From positions 11,019,426-11,083,425 of the forward strand of contig JAKOON010000007.1 of assembly GCA_022577435.1 (NCBI GenBank): 64,000 nt of DNA, in the 5' to 3' direction. Position numbers and translations under genes: made by a program. The notes under the pieces were generated by a model, which searched no databases, was not told the origin of the DNA, and worked only from the letters and a program-made list of their open reading frames with translations. This DNA comes from Embiotoca jacksoni (taxonomy: Eukaryota; Chordata; Actinopteri; Embiotocidae). The stretch's first letter is position 1. Every line of letters starts with the position of its first letter. Below, piece by piece: positions 34,694-48,200 of this stretch.

Positions 34694-35235
34694 CTGTAAA
34701 ATTTGAAAAATAAAAAGAAACAATTGTGATCCTTCATTTTATACAGAATGAATGATGATGAGAATTAGATGCAGCAAACATATTAATATTGTAGGTTTGC
34801 TGCATCTCTGTGTCTCACAGACCACAGTGGGCACACAGGTTTTCTTTTCTTGTGCAGCAAATGTAAAAACTTATTTGTATCGGAGTTGTTGTTGTTGTTT
34901 TTTTTACTGCTTTGTTGCTACTTTTTACAAAGTAAAATATCTCATCACTTTTTCCACCACCGCCTGTGATGGGAAAAAAGTTGTGGTTCAGCGAACGCCA
35001 TTATTTCCCTAAAACAGAGTTTTGAGGTAAGTTGACCTCAGTCAGTAATTACAATCCTACATCTGTCAAACTTTGTTGAACCCACAGAACATTTTAATTG
35101 CTGCAACTCAAGGGAAGCTTAAAATCCTAAAACAAATTATGAGTTGGGTCATCCAGTGTTTTGAACAAATGTGTAAAAAATGAGGAACAATTCAGAAGAA
35201 GCGCTGTGGCCATAAAAACATGAGCTTTGAATATT

Positions 35236-35577
35236 TCACTCAGAGTGGGCAGGCGTTACGTAGCGGCAATGAAGTGTTGGATCAATACCATATATGGTAT
35301 TATAACTGGTATTACCATTTTGTCTCGCGATGTTACACATTAAACAGTTAATAGAGCCTCCAGGCCACAGTTGGTAGTTTAGGTAAAGTGTCTCACTGAT
35401 GTTTACAACTATGACAATAACCAAAAATACAGCCTTGGAGCAGAGACTTCCTACACTTGCAGTATAGTCTGAGGCAAACACTGTAAAGTGCCAAGTGCCA
35501 AACAAACAAAAAACCGTCAACCTTTTCCTATTTTTAACACTTTTTTCCATCTTTTTATCTTCTCCCCGTTCTAACAC
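35236..35577 (-). CDS. Chimeric 113-codon frame made by the duplication junction
   Basis: A signal-like start from the upstream flank (MLERGEDKKMEKSVKNRKR, then LTVFCLFGTW) runs straight through the junction at about 35490 into the stop-ended exon-like frame (DYTASV... to AHSE). In unjoined copies these two parts are over 1.5 kb apart. The frame exists only here. It could be translated as a small membrane or secreted protein, but there is no evidence that it is. Confidence 0.25.
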   Translation of the reverse strand: MLERGEDKKMEKSVKNRKRLTVFCLFGTWHFTVFASDYTASVGSLCSKAVFLVIVIVVNISETLYLNYQLWPGGSINCLMCNIARQNGNTSYNTIYGIDPTLHCRYVTPAHSE

Positions 35578-36037
35578 TTCTTTCTAAACTGCTTCCGGTT
35601 TCAGTCCTTCAGAATAAAGGTGTAACAGGAAATGCATTGATATAAATCTCAAAATGTCTACAAAATAAAAGACATGAAAAAGAAAGAATAATTGAAATAC
35701 TCTGAACTGTATTAGAGGTCTTTTACATAAACTACAACTTGACTGGTTGCTGGAGGCATAAAACTTAAAGCTTTTAATATTTTTATTTGGCCACAGGAAG
35801 GATTTTTTTTTTCATTCAGTGTCTAGTCATGAGTACCAACCTCAGACCTACTAACATAAGTGCAAACATTTCATTTAAAGCCAAAATAATGCTCAGCAGT
35901 CATTAAAGGTAGAATCTTTAAATGTAATGGTAGCTGTTTAAAATGTTAAACACATGGCTCGTGGATTTGTTTTTATTAGATGTACAGTTAGCATCATTTT
36001 GTTAAAAGGATCATGTTTTTGTCATATTTTCACTCAC

Positions 36038-36701
36038 CACAGGCAGATGTTCTTTGTTCTTTGGAGACACTACTGCTATGACTCCCGACTGTGCAGACCA
36101 GACTTCCTGAGACATGTTGTTTCAGAGTGATACTGTCAGCCCCAACATTTCTAGAGAGGAGCTCTGCATCTGTCAGTGCACGTCCACCCAGAGTCCAGCT
36201 GTACTGAGGACTGTCCCCTCCCTCAGAGGAGCAGGAAACCTTCATATCTCCCTGGGACAGACACTCAGAGACCATCAGGACAGAGGACACAGGAGCTCAG
36301 AGAAACACACAGAGGACCTTTGATATTACACCAGAATCTTCATCATCTTTAGGATGTGTGTAGAAATGAACTTGAATGGTGAACTGTAGAGTTCGTTCTC
36401 CTGATTTCTGTCTATTTAAAACATTTCAAGGGTCATTTCATTGCCATCAGTCCTGCTCAGGCTATTAATCCTGTAATTCACATCACTGTGAGTAAAAAAG
36501 GATGTTTTCTTTCAGATTTAATGCAGTCTTATTCTTTCTCCCATGAGGTATTATGACGTTTCTGTGTTTGTTTAATTACGACTGGTATCTAGATATTTCA
36601 GAGGCACTGCCATCAACTGGAGACTTTCCTTTCTTCCCACAGCTCCAGCAACGAGCTCCACCCTGTCTGCCATCACACTAAGTGTCCACACAAGCTGCAG
36701 G
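36038..36701 (-). pseudogene. Decayed V exon plus intact C2 exon (unit 2)
   Basis: The C2 exon is 36038-36295 and the decayed V about 36436-36701; no difference from unit 1 was noticed. It lies just upstream of headless gene 2 on the same strand, so its phase-1 C2 exon could in principle splice to V1 of gene 2. Confidence 0.7.
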
Positions 36702-36835
36702 TAAAATATTATAATTTAATTGTTCTATGTCTGAGGATCATTGCTTTGATTTCTATAAAAGTGCAAATATTACTGTTCAAATAGTGTGAATAATTTAAGA
36801 TGATTTACATGTTCTCCTGAATGCATCTTCCTCAG

Positions 36836-38446
36836 CGTTCTTTCCCATTGCTGATACTAAACGTAATGCCACAGAGTCCACTTGCCTGTGCTGTTATCCT
36901 CAGTGGAACTGTATACATCCAAGTGTTGACCAATGCCAGCAGCCATGTGGTGAGGTGGAAGAAGGAGCTTCCCAGTGGACTCATTAACGTGTTCACTCTG
37001 CAGAATGAAAAGGTGACGATACAGGACGCATTTAGGAACAGAACAGAGTTTTTCATCAACAACGGGACGCTCAAGATCACAAACGTGGAGAGGAATAATT
37101 CAGGTCAATACAGCGGGGAGGCCTTTGATCCAAATGGGGTCCTTGTGAAAAACATACATTTTAAACTAGATGTTAAAGATATGTATTAAATCATGTTCTT
37201 AATATTTTGATTTGTTATTAAGAAGTTAATCAGAAATGTAATTGTCATGTAGAAGTGAAAGTACCAAACAAAATGTACCAGTTGTACAACATAGGATAGA
37301 AGAATAGTGGAGACAATAGATGAAAAGACTTTATAATGTTGTTCAACTTTTTCATTGTTCAATGAGAAGGAATAGTCTGCTGTAGCTTTTATAGTCATAC
37401 AAGTACCTGCTTCCAAAATCTTCCAAATATCAATGCCCAGTCTATTGACATTATCCCTTCTTTCAGTACATATAGGATACTAATAATTACGATCAAATCT
37501 ACATATAACTAATTCATGCATTTGCTTGCAACAAAAATATACCCTTAAAAGGTAGACTTTTTTTGTCAGTGATCATTTACACATTTAATAAATGTGTGCA
37601 ACCTTTACTCTGCACTGATGAAAGATGTAAAGAGAGGGTGTTAGGTGTGATTCAGTAACAGGAACTGGCTGCGGTTCAACAGAAACCTTTAGGAAATGCT
37701 TTTTCAGGTTTCCTTTTTGACAAACCACCTTTGGTCTGAACCTGCCCTAGCTTTCATACGTTTGTCGTGTTTCGGATGTTTGGCTAAATGTTGTGTTTTG
37801 TTTTCTATGTCCACCCTGCAGTGTATGCACCATAGCAACAGTTGTAGATTTCCAGTTTGATTTCTCTGATGTTTTGATCCAGCTTGGTGTAGGTTCATGT
37901 TTTTGCTTCATCTATGATAGACCAGATGGAGCTCCTTGATATTTGTAGCCACTTTGCAACAACTGGAATCTTTATTGTATAGTGGTAGCAGGAAAAAACT
38001 GCGGGATGTGTTATATATTTTGCAATTGTAAAATGTTGCCTCACGCAACAATTATGTGTCATAATTAAAGTGGATCTAAAGTGTTGCTGACACAGTTACA
38101 GGGATTTCTGATTAAAGTCATTCTTGTCATTGTCTGCATGAGTTTAAGTATGCAGACAATAACAAGTAAGTGCTTATAATTATCATTGTGGTCTGTTTCC
38201 TCAGAAAACATTTTGACCATCCTGATCCCAGTCTGTGCCGGAGTGGGTGCTCTCCTGATACTGGTGTCATGTTGCTGTGTGTGCAGGAAAGTCAAGCGTA
38301 GTAAGAAGTCAGGTAACACTTCACATGCCTACTCCTGATCAAGAAAAGGTCAATCATTAATGATCTAGACTCAGTAAATACTGTAATATGTTGGTGAAAA
38401 TGTTTTTTTGTACTGTCTTGTGTTTTGTGCAGGGTCAAGTATATAA
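36836..38446 (+). pseudogene. Plus-strand V / membrane / short-tail pseudogene (unit 2)
   Basis: V is 36836-37178, membrane 38205-38312 and tail 38433-38446. It has the same 4-bp frameshift and the same lost donor (GTTAAAGATATGT) as unit 1, so the damage is older than the tandem duplication. Confidence 0.7.
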
Positions 38447-40003
38447 GAATATAAACCTTCAGTGTGAGTTTGGACTTGAATGAACTCTGAACTGAGGGCC
38501 GTTATCACCGATGGATACTGAACCGTGGACTCAAAAATCCAACAGCAAACAGAACATTTAGTATGTGTGGGGAGCTGAGAAAGCTTGTGGACTTTTCATA
38601 TTTTTTTTTTTTTTTTAAATCTTGTATAGTCTTAAAATAGATTTTGATTTAAAAAACAGAGTTGTGACAGTGGTGAAATTTACACGATCTGATCTTAAAA
38701 CAGTAGCAGCTGTGTAACCATATTTTTGAAGTCACTTATCACAAAAATGTGGTGTAAATCAATGTAAATCTTTGATCTGCTTGTAGTTAAACAATAATAA
38801 AAGAGCGAATTTGTAATTAGATATCATATTTTTTTATTTTCAAACATTTCATTGCATCTGGATGTTTTACATGTTGAAAATATTTTTGCTATAAATTAAA
38901 TACAGCAGTGTGATGGATGGGGCTGCGTGAAATAAAGTTAAATTATTATTAAAACAGACAAAGTTATTGAATATAATATACTATAAAATTATAATATATA
39001 TAACGTAAAGAAACAGCACCAGAATACATCACTATTCAGGCATTAGTTCTTGTGTTAGTACTTGTACTAAAAATCTTCAAAATCACAGAATTTACCGGCC
39101 ACAAGGAAGCAAATGATTAAAAGTTTATTTCGTAAAACTTGTATTCGCTTATGCCAAAGCTCATTAGTCATGTTGTGTTGTGACACATTCAGGCTGTGTT
39201 TGGGTTTCACTAAAATCATATCACGCTTAAGTAACATTTGTTTATATTCAACGTTAAATGCAACTTTGAGTTTAGTTTTCAGCCTGAATATAATAAACAC
39301 CCTCTTGATTATTTACAGTGTATGTCTAAGCTGCACAGAAAGTTGTTAAATTAAAATTTACAGGAGAGCTTAAACTTAATAAAAGTAAAACACAGTGATT
39401 AAAAGAAAACAAAATTGTTGCCAGATTCAAATGTTGCCGTGTGTCTCGGCAGCAAGCAGTAAATCAAAAAGTTTCACATTCTCAATTTGTACAGGGAATG
39501 AAAGACACTAGTGGATATTGCTGATGTTCAGAACATAAATTTGTAACTCTGTATGAAACACTGAGGGGCTTTTAATGTGAAACGGATACAGGAAGTCTGA
39601 CCAATTGGTCAACCATGGATGACTTCCACCCTTTTCTCATAAGAGCTCTGTATCTCTGGAGTTCATAAGAAACGGGAGACAAATGGGTTGCATTCATAGA
39701 CTGTATGGTTATATTATCTAATTGAATATTTGAAGGGAGCATAAAATCTACAAGCGCTAGACATTTCTGGGAGGACAAAAGCACTATGATTCATGAATAA
39801 GGTGTTCTCAGACGATAGGATTTTTGCAGATGGCAATGTTACATCAACAGGCTGTTTATTGGTAGTAGGGGTGCTAACGTTAACTTGCTGCTCCCAGCCT
39901 GCATTTACTGGTTGGAGAAGCTCTGTGATTATCTGACTCTGTTTGTGCTTCTTTGAGCTCTTTTGAAGTCAGGCCAGCATTATCGTAAGGCTAATGTGAC
40001 GTT
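38447..40003. other. Intergenic stretch, copy of 21577-23133
   Basis: No gene is supported; the content is as in the first unit. Confidence 0.45.
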
Positions 40004-41062
40004 AATACAATAAAATGAATATGAACATTGTAAAAGTAATTGAACTATAACTGTGTGTCCATCAGACTAAATTTGTACGCAGTGAAAAGGGGCAGAAGAT
40101 AACTGATAGTGTAATAGAATAAGAGAGGATCTTTGTGGGAAAAGCTGCATATATGGTTTGTATGTTGACAGCTTTTGTTGCGTGTTGTTTCACTTCCTTC
40201 ATAGCTGATATTGGTGGGTAATACAAGGATGTCTGCCTCCACCTGCAAGTTCATCTTTCCTGGAAGCAAGAACCTCCAAAGCAGCGCTGCATCGCTATTT
40301 AAATGTCCTACTGATGCTTTGAGATTTCTATTCGGTCTTACCAGTGCTTCAACAGGGCCGGTGTTAACCACTACACAGTACTGACACTTCTACATTTAAT
40401 CTTTAGTTTGCTGTGAATTTGTACTGCATACTGCCACTTCTCTCAAGCTGCCTTCATGCAGGGTGAATATGTTTTTTCTTAATGCTGAGTTTTAAGACAT
40501 GACTTCTTCATTCAAACCTCAAACTGAATTCTCAGATGTTAATGCTTGTTGTGTTCTTTGAAACATTGCAAAGGAAGCATGAATTCCTCTTATTGGGAAC
40601 AGCATGACTAGAAATTCCCCGACTCATATTGTGCCTCAAGATATAACTAGTGCATTTATGCTGAGCAGTTTTTAAAAGTTACTTTTCAGTTTCATTAAAC
40701 AGACAGTGTGTGGACTAAAAGCGTCTCAGAAATAAAAAAAAATAAAAAAAGGTGCTGGAGACAAGAATCTTTGCAGAAGTTTTGAAATCATTTCTGAAGT
40801 TCTGTTTTTTCAGATTACATGTTAAGTTTAACCAAACAAGGAAAGCTTGTCGTTGCGCTCAGCTATGAAGGAAGTGAAACAATACGCAACAAAAGCTGTC
40901 AACATACAAACCATATATGCAGCTTTTCCAACAAAGATCCTCTCTTATTCTATTACACTATCAGTTATCTTCTGCCCCTTTTCACTACGTACAAATTTAG
41001 TTTGATGGACACACAGTTATAGTTCAATTACTTTTACAATGTTCATGTTCATTTTATTGTTA
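40004..41062. repeat. Foldback repeat (unit 2)
   Basis: The arms are about 40004-40208 and 40859-41062 with the spacer in the same orientation as in unit 1. Confidence 0.8.
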
Positions 41063-41335
41063 CATTTGTTTTATTTAAAATAATATTCGGAGGAAATGAG
41101 ACAAATACATTATTATAAATATCATAAAAAGAAAAACAAGAGCTTTGAGATTTCAATTCAGTAATAAGTACTATTAGTACCCCATACCTATTTTATTGAT
41201 ACTTTATTCATGCAACAGTCACACTGTAAATTGCAGGCTGTAATATAACATGCTGCCGCAGATTTTTACACCAAAAGCTAACAGCATTATGTACACTTAC
41301 ACTGAAATGTGTCTTTGTTTGGACTTTAGTTTAGT

Positions 41336-41630
41336 CCGGCAGTGACGGTGGTGCAGTGGTTAGCATTGTCGCCTCATAGCAAAAAGGTTCCGGGTTCGAA
41401 TCCGGTCCTGGGCCTTTCTGTGCGGAGTTTGCATGTTCTCCCTGTGCTTGCGTGGGTTCTCTCCGTGTTCTCTGGCTTCCTCCCATCATCCAAAAACATG
41501 CACCTCAGGTCAGGTTACCTGGCGCCGCGCTAGTGGCAGCCTGTTGCAGCAACTCCGCCCTGAGAGCCCCCCTGCTGTAGCGAAGAAATTTCCCCTCGGG
41601 GATTAATAAAGTAAAAAAATAAACAAAAAA
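41336..41630 (+). mobile_element. tRNA-derived SINE (unit 2)
   Basis: Box A is at 41349-41359 and box B at 41393-41403. It is a copy of the SINE at 24466 carried by the tandem duplication. Confidence 0.75.
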
Positions 41631-42091
41631 CGTTTTCTACAACATAACATATTTACAAGTGTGTTTTCTGTTCTGTGATCACAGGTGGAGCTGTAGGCAT
41701 CTGGATGTTTCATCACTGTCCAAAGGTTGTCGTGCACTGAACATTTTAGAAGAAGTCGTTTCTTCTACTCGAATTATTTCTTTGCAAAAGAAAATCTGAT
41801 CCCAATTTCACCAAATCTACAACCAGTCTAGCGACAAATGAAAAGAGACAGACTGGTTTACTTGTGATCACTGTCGGGTCACAATAAGCTTCCTTTAGGG
41901 TTTCTACAGTGATATTAAAACAGAAAGCTCTCAGAGCGTTATATTTGAAATCATGGAGAGCTGCGAAGATGGAAACAGAATTTGTGAAGATTAAAACCAG
42001 GAGAGAAATTTCACTCTAAACTTAATTTTCCAACCACAAACAGACACAATGCAAATAACAGCAGGTGAAGAGCGACACTATCAGTGTAGGT

Positions 42092-42261
42092 TTAAGATGC
42101 AGGACTTCTCATTTCAACCATCAAAACCGAGTTGTCTGGCTGGTCTGTCGTTTGTGGGATAGCAGAGCCTTTAGCTTTTATTTTCTTACAAGCAAAAAAT
42201 ATATGAATCCCAATTAACAAGAGAAAAAAGACGGCCGCTCGCAAACCAAGCAAGTAGTGAT
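42092..42261 (-). CDS. Gene 3 membrane and short-tail exon with intramembrane Arg
   Basis: It reads as at 25222-25391: acceptor CTCTCAACAG, Arg in LLGLRAAVFF, tyrosine-free tail ending MRSPAS and TAA. Confidence 0.72.
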
Positions 42262-45200
42262 CTGTTGAGAGACACAAAAATCACAAGTCAAGTTAGAACT
42301 GGATTTGATTAATGGAAAGTAAAAATAAAACAAGGTTAATGACACAACATTGAAGTCAGCGAACTCTACGTGTGTTATTAAGAAGACAGATGAGCAAAGG
42401 AGAAAATGACATCAATGAATTCACTGCAGCAGAGTAAGTTTTCACTTACAAAGGTACCATGGACCATCACTGCCAGGAGTCACAGTTTCATTGAAGGATG
42501 TGATATTAATGGAGGGTGTAAGTGAAACTATGTCAGTCTCCTTACCTGAAGTGACTGTTGTTGATTGAATACACAGGGTGTTATTGGCTGGAAACACCCA
42601 CTGTGAGATGTTTGTCCCATCCGAGATGCAATTAATGTAAATGAATCCTATGAACAAACACAATATACAACAGATGAACAGAGTAATTATAATCATCAGT
42701 GTCATAATGATCACATTATTTCTCACTCACCACAGTTCATTATATCCTCTTCTTTGGAGACACTACTGACGTGATTCCAGACTTTACAAGCAACACGTCC
42801 TGAGACATGTTGTTTCAGAGTGATACTGTTTTCCTCTTTATTTTCAGAGTAGAGCTCAGTGTCTGTCAGTGCATGTCCACCCAGAGTCCAGCTGTATTGA
42901 GGACTGTCCCCTCCCTCAGAGGAGCAGGAAACCTTCATCTCTCCCTGGGACAGACACTCAGAGTCCATCAGGACAGAGGACAAAGGAGCTGAAAGACATA
43001 CAAAGGACTTTTGATATTGCAGCAGTATCTTGATCCTTTTTTACAGTTTCTAAAGGCTCAAAATACAGATACATGTAGAGTATGTGATACATAATGTAGA
43101 TTATCAATACAATGTGAGATTTATATCTATCCATATGACTACATTTCTCTGTATGAAAAAAGTAATTTACCTTGAATAGACAAATGTAGAGTCTTTTTCG
43201 ATGTCAGCCTTGCTTCTAAATCAAAGATTGAAAGTGTGTATTCACTACTGTCTGTCCTGCTGAGTTTATTGATCCGAAATGTCCCATTACTGGGAGTAAA
43301 GACAGATCTGTCTTTTAGAGAATTAGTTATAATTTCATTTTGTTTCCCGCGGAGTATTATCGTGGATTCTTTCTTCAATTCGTATCTATGTATTTGAGAG
43401 GCTCCGTCCATCAGCTGGAGGACCACAGTTCCTCCCAAAGGTCCATAACATTTAGCTGCATACTGTCTGCCATCACAGTGAGTTTCCACTCCTGTAAAAT
43501 TTTAAAAACAAAAAGAAACAATTGTGATTCTTCATTTTATACAGAATGAATGATGATGAGAATTAGATGCAGCAAACACATTAATATTGTAGGTTTGTTG
43601 CATCTCTGTGTCTCACAGACCACAGTGGGCACACAGGTTTTCTTTTCTTGTGCAGCAAATGTAAAAACTTATTTGTATTGGAGTTGATGTTGGTTTTTTT
43701 TACTGCTGTGTTGCTACTTTTTACAAAGTAAAATATCTCATCACTTTTTCCACCACCGCCTGTGATGGGAAAAAAGTTGTGGTTCAGCTGATGTCATTAT
43801 TTGGAGGGTGGAAGTGAAACTATGTCAGTCTCCTTACCTGATGTGACAGTTGTTGATTGAATACACAGGGTGTTATTGGCTGGAAACACCCACTGTGATT
43901 TTTCTGTCCCATTGGAGATGCAGTTCATGTAAATGAATCCTATGAACAAACAAACACAATATACAACAGATGAACAGAGTAATTATAATCATCAATGTCA
44001 TAATGATCACATTATTTCTCACTCACCACAGTTCATTATATCCTCTTCTTTGGAGACACTACTGACGTGATTCCAGACTTTACAAGCAACACGTCCTGAG
44101 ACATGTTGTTTCAGAGTGATACTGTTTTCCTCTTTATTTGCAGAGCAGAGCTCAGCGTCTGTCAGTGGACGTCCACCCAGAGTCCAGCTGTACTGAGGAC
44201 TGTCCCCTCCCTCAGAGGAGCAGGAAACCTTCATCTCTCCCTGGGACAGACACTCAGATACTATCAGGACAGAGGACACAGGAGCTGAAAGATGCATAGA
44301 GGACTTTAGACATTGCAGCAGTATCTTGATCCTTTTTTACAGTTTCTAAAGGCTCAAAATACAGATACATATAGAGTATGTGATACATGATGTAGATTAT
44401 CAATACAATGTGAGATTTATATCTATCCATGTGACTACATTTCTCAGTCTGAAAAAAATAATTTACCTTGAATAGACAAATGTAGAGTCTGTTTCGATGT
44501 CAGCTTTGCTTCTAAATCAAAGATTGAAAGTGTATATTCACTACTATCTGTCCTGCTGAGTTTATTGATCCTAAATGTCCCATTACTGGGAGTAAAGACA
44601 GATCTGTCTTTTAGAGAAATAGTTATAATTTCATTTTGTTTCCCGTGGAGTATTATCGTGGATTCTTTCTTCAATTCGTATCGATGTATTTGAGAGGCTC
44701 CGTCCATCAGCTGGAGGACCACAGTTCCTCCCAAAGGTCCATAACATTTAGCTGCATACTGTCTGCCATCACAGTGAGTTTCCACTCCTGTAAAATTTGA
44801 AAAATAAAAAGAAACAATTGTGATCCTTCATTTTATACAGAATGAATGATGCTGAGAATTAGATGCAGCAAACACATTAATATTGGAGGTTTGCTGCATC
44901 TCTGTGTCTCACAGACCACAGTGGGCACACAGGTTTTCCTTTCTTGTGCAGCAAACATAAAAACTTTTTTGTATTGGAGTTGTTGTTGTTTTTTTACTGC
45001 TGTGTTGCTACTTTTTACAAAATAAAATATCTCATCACTTCTTCCACCACTGCCTGTGATGGGAAAAACGTTGTGGTTCAGCTGATGTCATTATTTGGAG
45101 GGTGTAAGTGAAACTATGTCAGTCTCCTTACCTGAAGTGACTGTTGTTGATTGAATACACAGGGTGTTATTGGCTGCAAACACCCACTGTGATATTTCTG

Positions 45201-48200
45201 TCCCATTGGAGATGCAGTTAATGTAAATGAATCCTATGAAAAAACAAACACAATATACAACAGATGAACAGAGTAATTATAATCATCAGTGTCATAATGA
45301 TCACATTATTTCTCACTCACCACAGTTTATTATATCCTCTTCTTTGGAGACACTACTGACGTGATTCCAGACTTTACAAGCAACACGTCCTGAGACATGT
45401 TGTTTCAGAGTGATACTGTTTTCCTCTTTATTTTCAGAGTAGAGCTCAGCGTCTGTCAGTGCACGTCCACCCAGAGTCCAGCTGTACTGAGGACTGTCCC
45501 CTCCCTCAGAGGAGCAGGAAACCTTCATCTCTCCCTGGGACAGACACTCAGAGTCCATCAGGACAGAGGACAAAGGAGCTGAAAGACATACAAAGGACTT
45601 TTGATATTGCAGCAGTATCTTGATCCTTTTTTACAGTTTCTAAAGGCTCAAAATACAGATACATGTAGAGTATGTGATACATAATGTAGATTATCAATAC
45701 AATGTGAGATTTATATCTATCCATATGACTACATTTCTCTGTATGAAAAAAGTAATTTACCTTGAATAGACAAATGTAGAGTCTTTTTCGATGTCAGCGC
45801 TCCGTTTGAATCAAAGATTAAAAGTGTATATTCACTACTGTCTGTCCTGCTGAGTTTATTGATCCGAAATGTCCCATTACTGGGAGTAAAGACAGATCTG
45901 TCTTTTAGAGAATTAGTTATAATTTCATTTTGTTTCCCGCGGAGTATTATCGTGGATTCTTTCTTCAATTCGTATCTATGTATTTGAGAGGCTTCGTCCA
46001 TCAGCTGGAGGACCACAGTTCCTCCCAAAGGTCCATAACATTTAGCTGCATACTGTCTGCCATCACAGTGAGTTTCCACTCCTGTAAAATTTTAAAAACA
46101 AAAAGAAACAATTGTAATTCTTCATTTTATACAGAATGAATGATGATGAGAATTAGATGCAGCAAACACATTAATATTGTAGGTTTGTTGCATCTCTGTG
46201 TCTCACAGACCACAGTGGGCACACAGGTTTTCTTTTTTTGTGCAGCAAATGTAAAAACTTATTTGTATTGGAGTTGATGTTGTTTTTTTTTACTGCTGTG
46301 TTGCTACTTTTTACAAAGTAAAATATCTCATCACTTTTTACACCACCGCCTGTGATGGGAAAAAAGTTGTGGTTCAGCTGATGTCATTATTTGGAGGGTG
46401 GAAGTGAAACTATGTTAGTCTCCTTACCTGATGTGACAGTTGTTGATTGAATACACAGGGTGTTATTGGCTGGAAACACCCACTGTGATTTTTCTGTCCC
46501 ATTGGAGATGCAGTTAATGTAAATGAATCCTACGAGCAAACAAACACAATATACAACAGATGAACAGAGTAATTACAATCATCAATGTCATAATGATCAC
46601 ATTATTTCTCACTCACCACAGTTCATTATATCCTCTTCTTTGGAGACACTGCTGACGTGATTCCAGACTTTACAAGCAACACGTCCTGAGACATGTTGTT
46701 TCAGAGTGATACTGTTTTCCTCTTTATTTGCAGAGTAGAACTCAGCGTCTGTCAGTGCACGTCCACCCAGAGTCCAGCTGTACTGAGGACTGTCCCCTCC
46801 CTCAGAGGAGCAGGAAACCTTCATCTCTCCCTGGGACAGACACTCAGATACTATCAGGACAGAGGACACAGGAGCTGAAAGATGCATAGATGACTTTAGA
46901 CATTGCAGCAGTATCTTGATCCTTTTTTACAGTTTCTAAAGGCTCAAAATACAGATACATGTAGAGTATGTGATACATAATGTAGATTATCAATACAATG
47001 TGAGATTTATAGCTATCCATGTGACTACATTTCTCAGTCTGAAAAAAGTAATTTACCTTGAATAGACAAATGTAGAGTCTGTTTCGATGTCAGCTTTGCT
47101 TCTAAATCAAAGATTAAAAGTGTATATTCACTACTATCTGTCCTGCTGAGTTTATTGATCCTAAATGTCCCATTACTGGGAGTAAAGACAGATCTGTCTT
47201 TTAGAGAAATAGTTATAATTTCATTTTGTTTCCCGTGGAGTATTATCGTGGATTCTTTCTTCAATTCGTATCTATGTATTTGAGAGGCTCCGTCCATCAG
47301 CTGGAGGACCACAGTTCCTCCCAAAGGTCCATAACATTGAGCTGCATACTGTCTGCCATCACAGTGAGTTTCCACTCCTGTAAAATTTGAAAAATAAAAA
47401 GAAACAATTGTGATCCTTCATTTTATACAGAATGAATGATGCTGAGAATTAGATGCAGCAAACACATTAATATTGGAGGTTTGCTGCATCTCTGTGTCTC
47501 ACAGACCACAGTGGGCACACAGGTTTTCCTTTCTTGTGCAGCAAACATAAAAACTTTTTTGTATTGGAGTTGTTGTTGTTTTTTTACTGCTGTGTTGCTA
47601 ATTTTTACAAAATAAAATATCTCATCACTTTTTCCACCACCGCCTGTGATGGGAAAAAAGTTGTGGTTCAGCTGATGTCATTATTTGGAGGGTGGAAGTG
47701 AAACTATGTCAGTCTCCTTACCTGAAGTGACTGTTGTTGATTGAATACACAGGGTGTTATTGGCTGCAAACACCCACTGTGTTATGTCTGTCCCATTGGA
47801 GATGCAGTTAATGTAAATGAATCCTACGAAAAAACAAACACAATATACAACAGATGAACAGAGTAATTATAATCATCAGTGTCATAATGATCACATTATT
47901 TCTCACTCACCACAGTTCATTATATCCTCTTCTTTGGAGACACTGCTGACGTGATTCCAGACTTTACAAGCAACACGTCCTGAGACATGTTGTTTCAGAG
48001 TGATACTGTTTTCCTCTTTATTTGCAGAGCAGAGCTCAGCGTCTGTCAGTGCACGTCCACCCAGAGTCCAGCTGTACTGAGGACTGTCCCCTCCCTCAGA
48101 GGAGCAGGAAACCTTCATCTCTCCCTGGGACAGACACTCAGAGACCACCAGGACAGAGGACACAGGAGCTGAAAGACACACAGAAGAGTTTTGATATTGC

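Larger units (their letters stand above)
18621..35490. repeat. Tandem segmental duplication, first unit (period 16870 bp)
   Basis: This unit repeats at 35491-52360 with only scattered single-base changes noticed (for example TTTAAAGTAAT at 24209 against TTTAAAATAAT at 41079, and GCGTTCCG at 28928 against GCGCTCCG at 45798). The junction is at about 35489/35490, where CTGTAAAGT of intron 1 is joined to GCCAAGTGCCAAAC of the upstream flank. It carries the C2 relic, the plus-strand pseudogene, foldback, SINE, gene 2 and the hAT. Confidence 0.9.
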
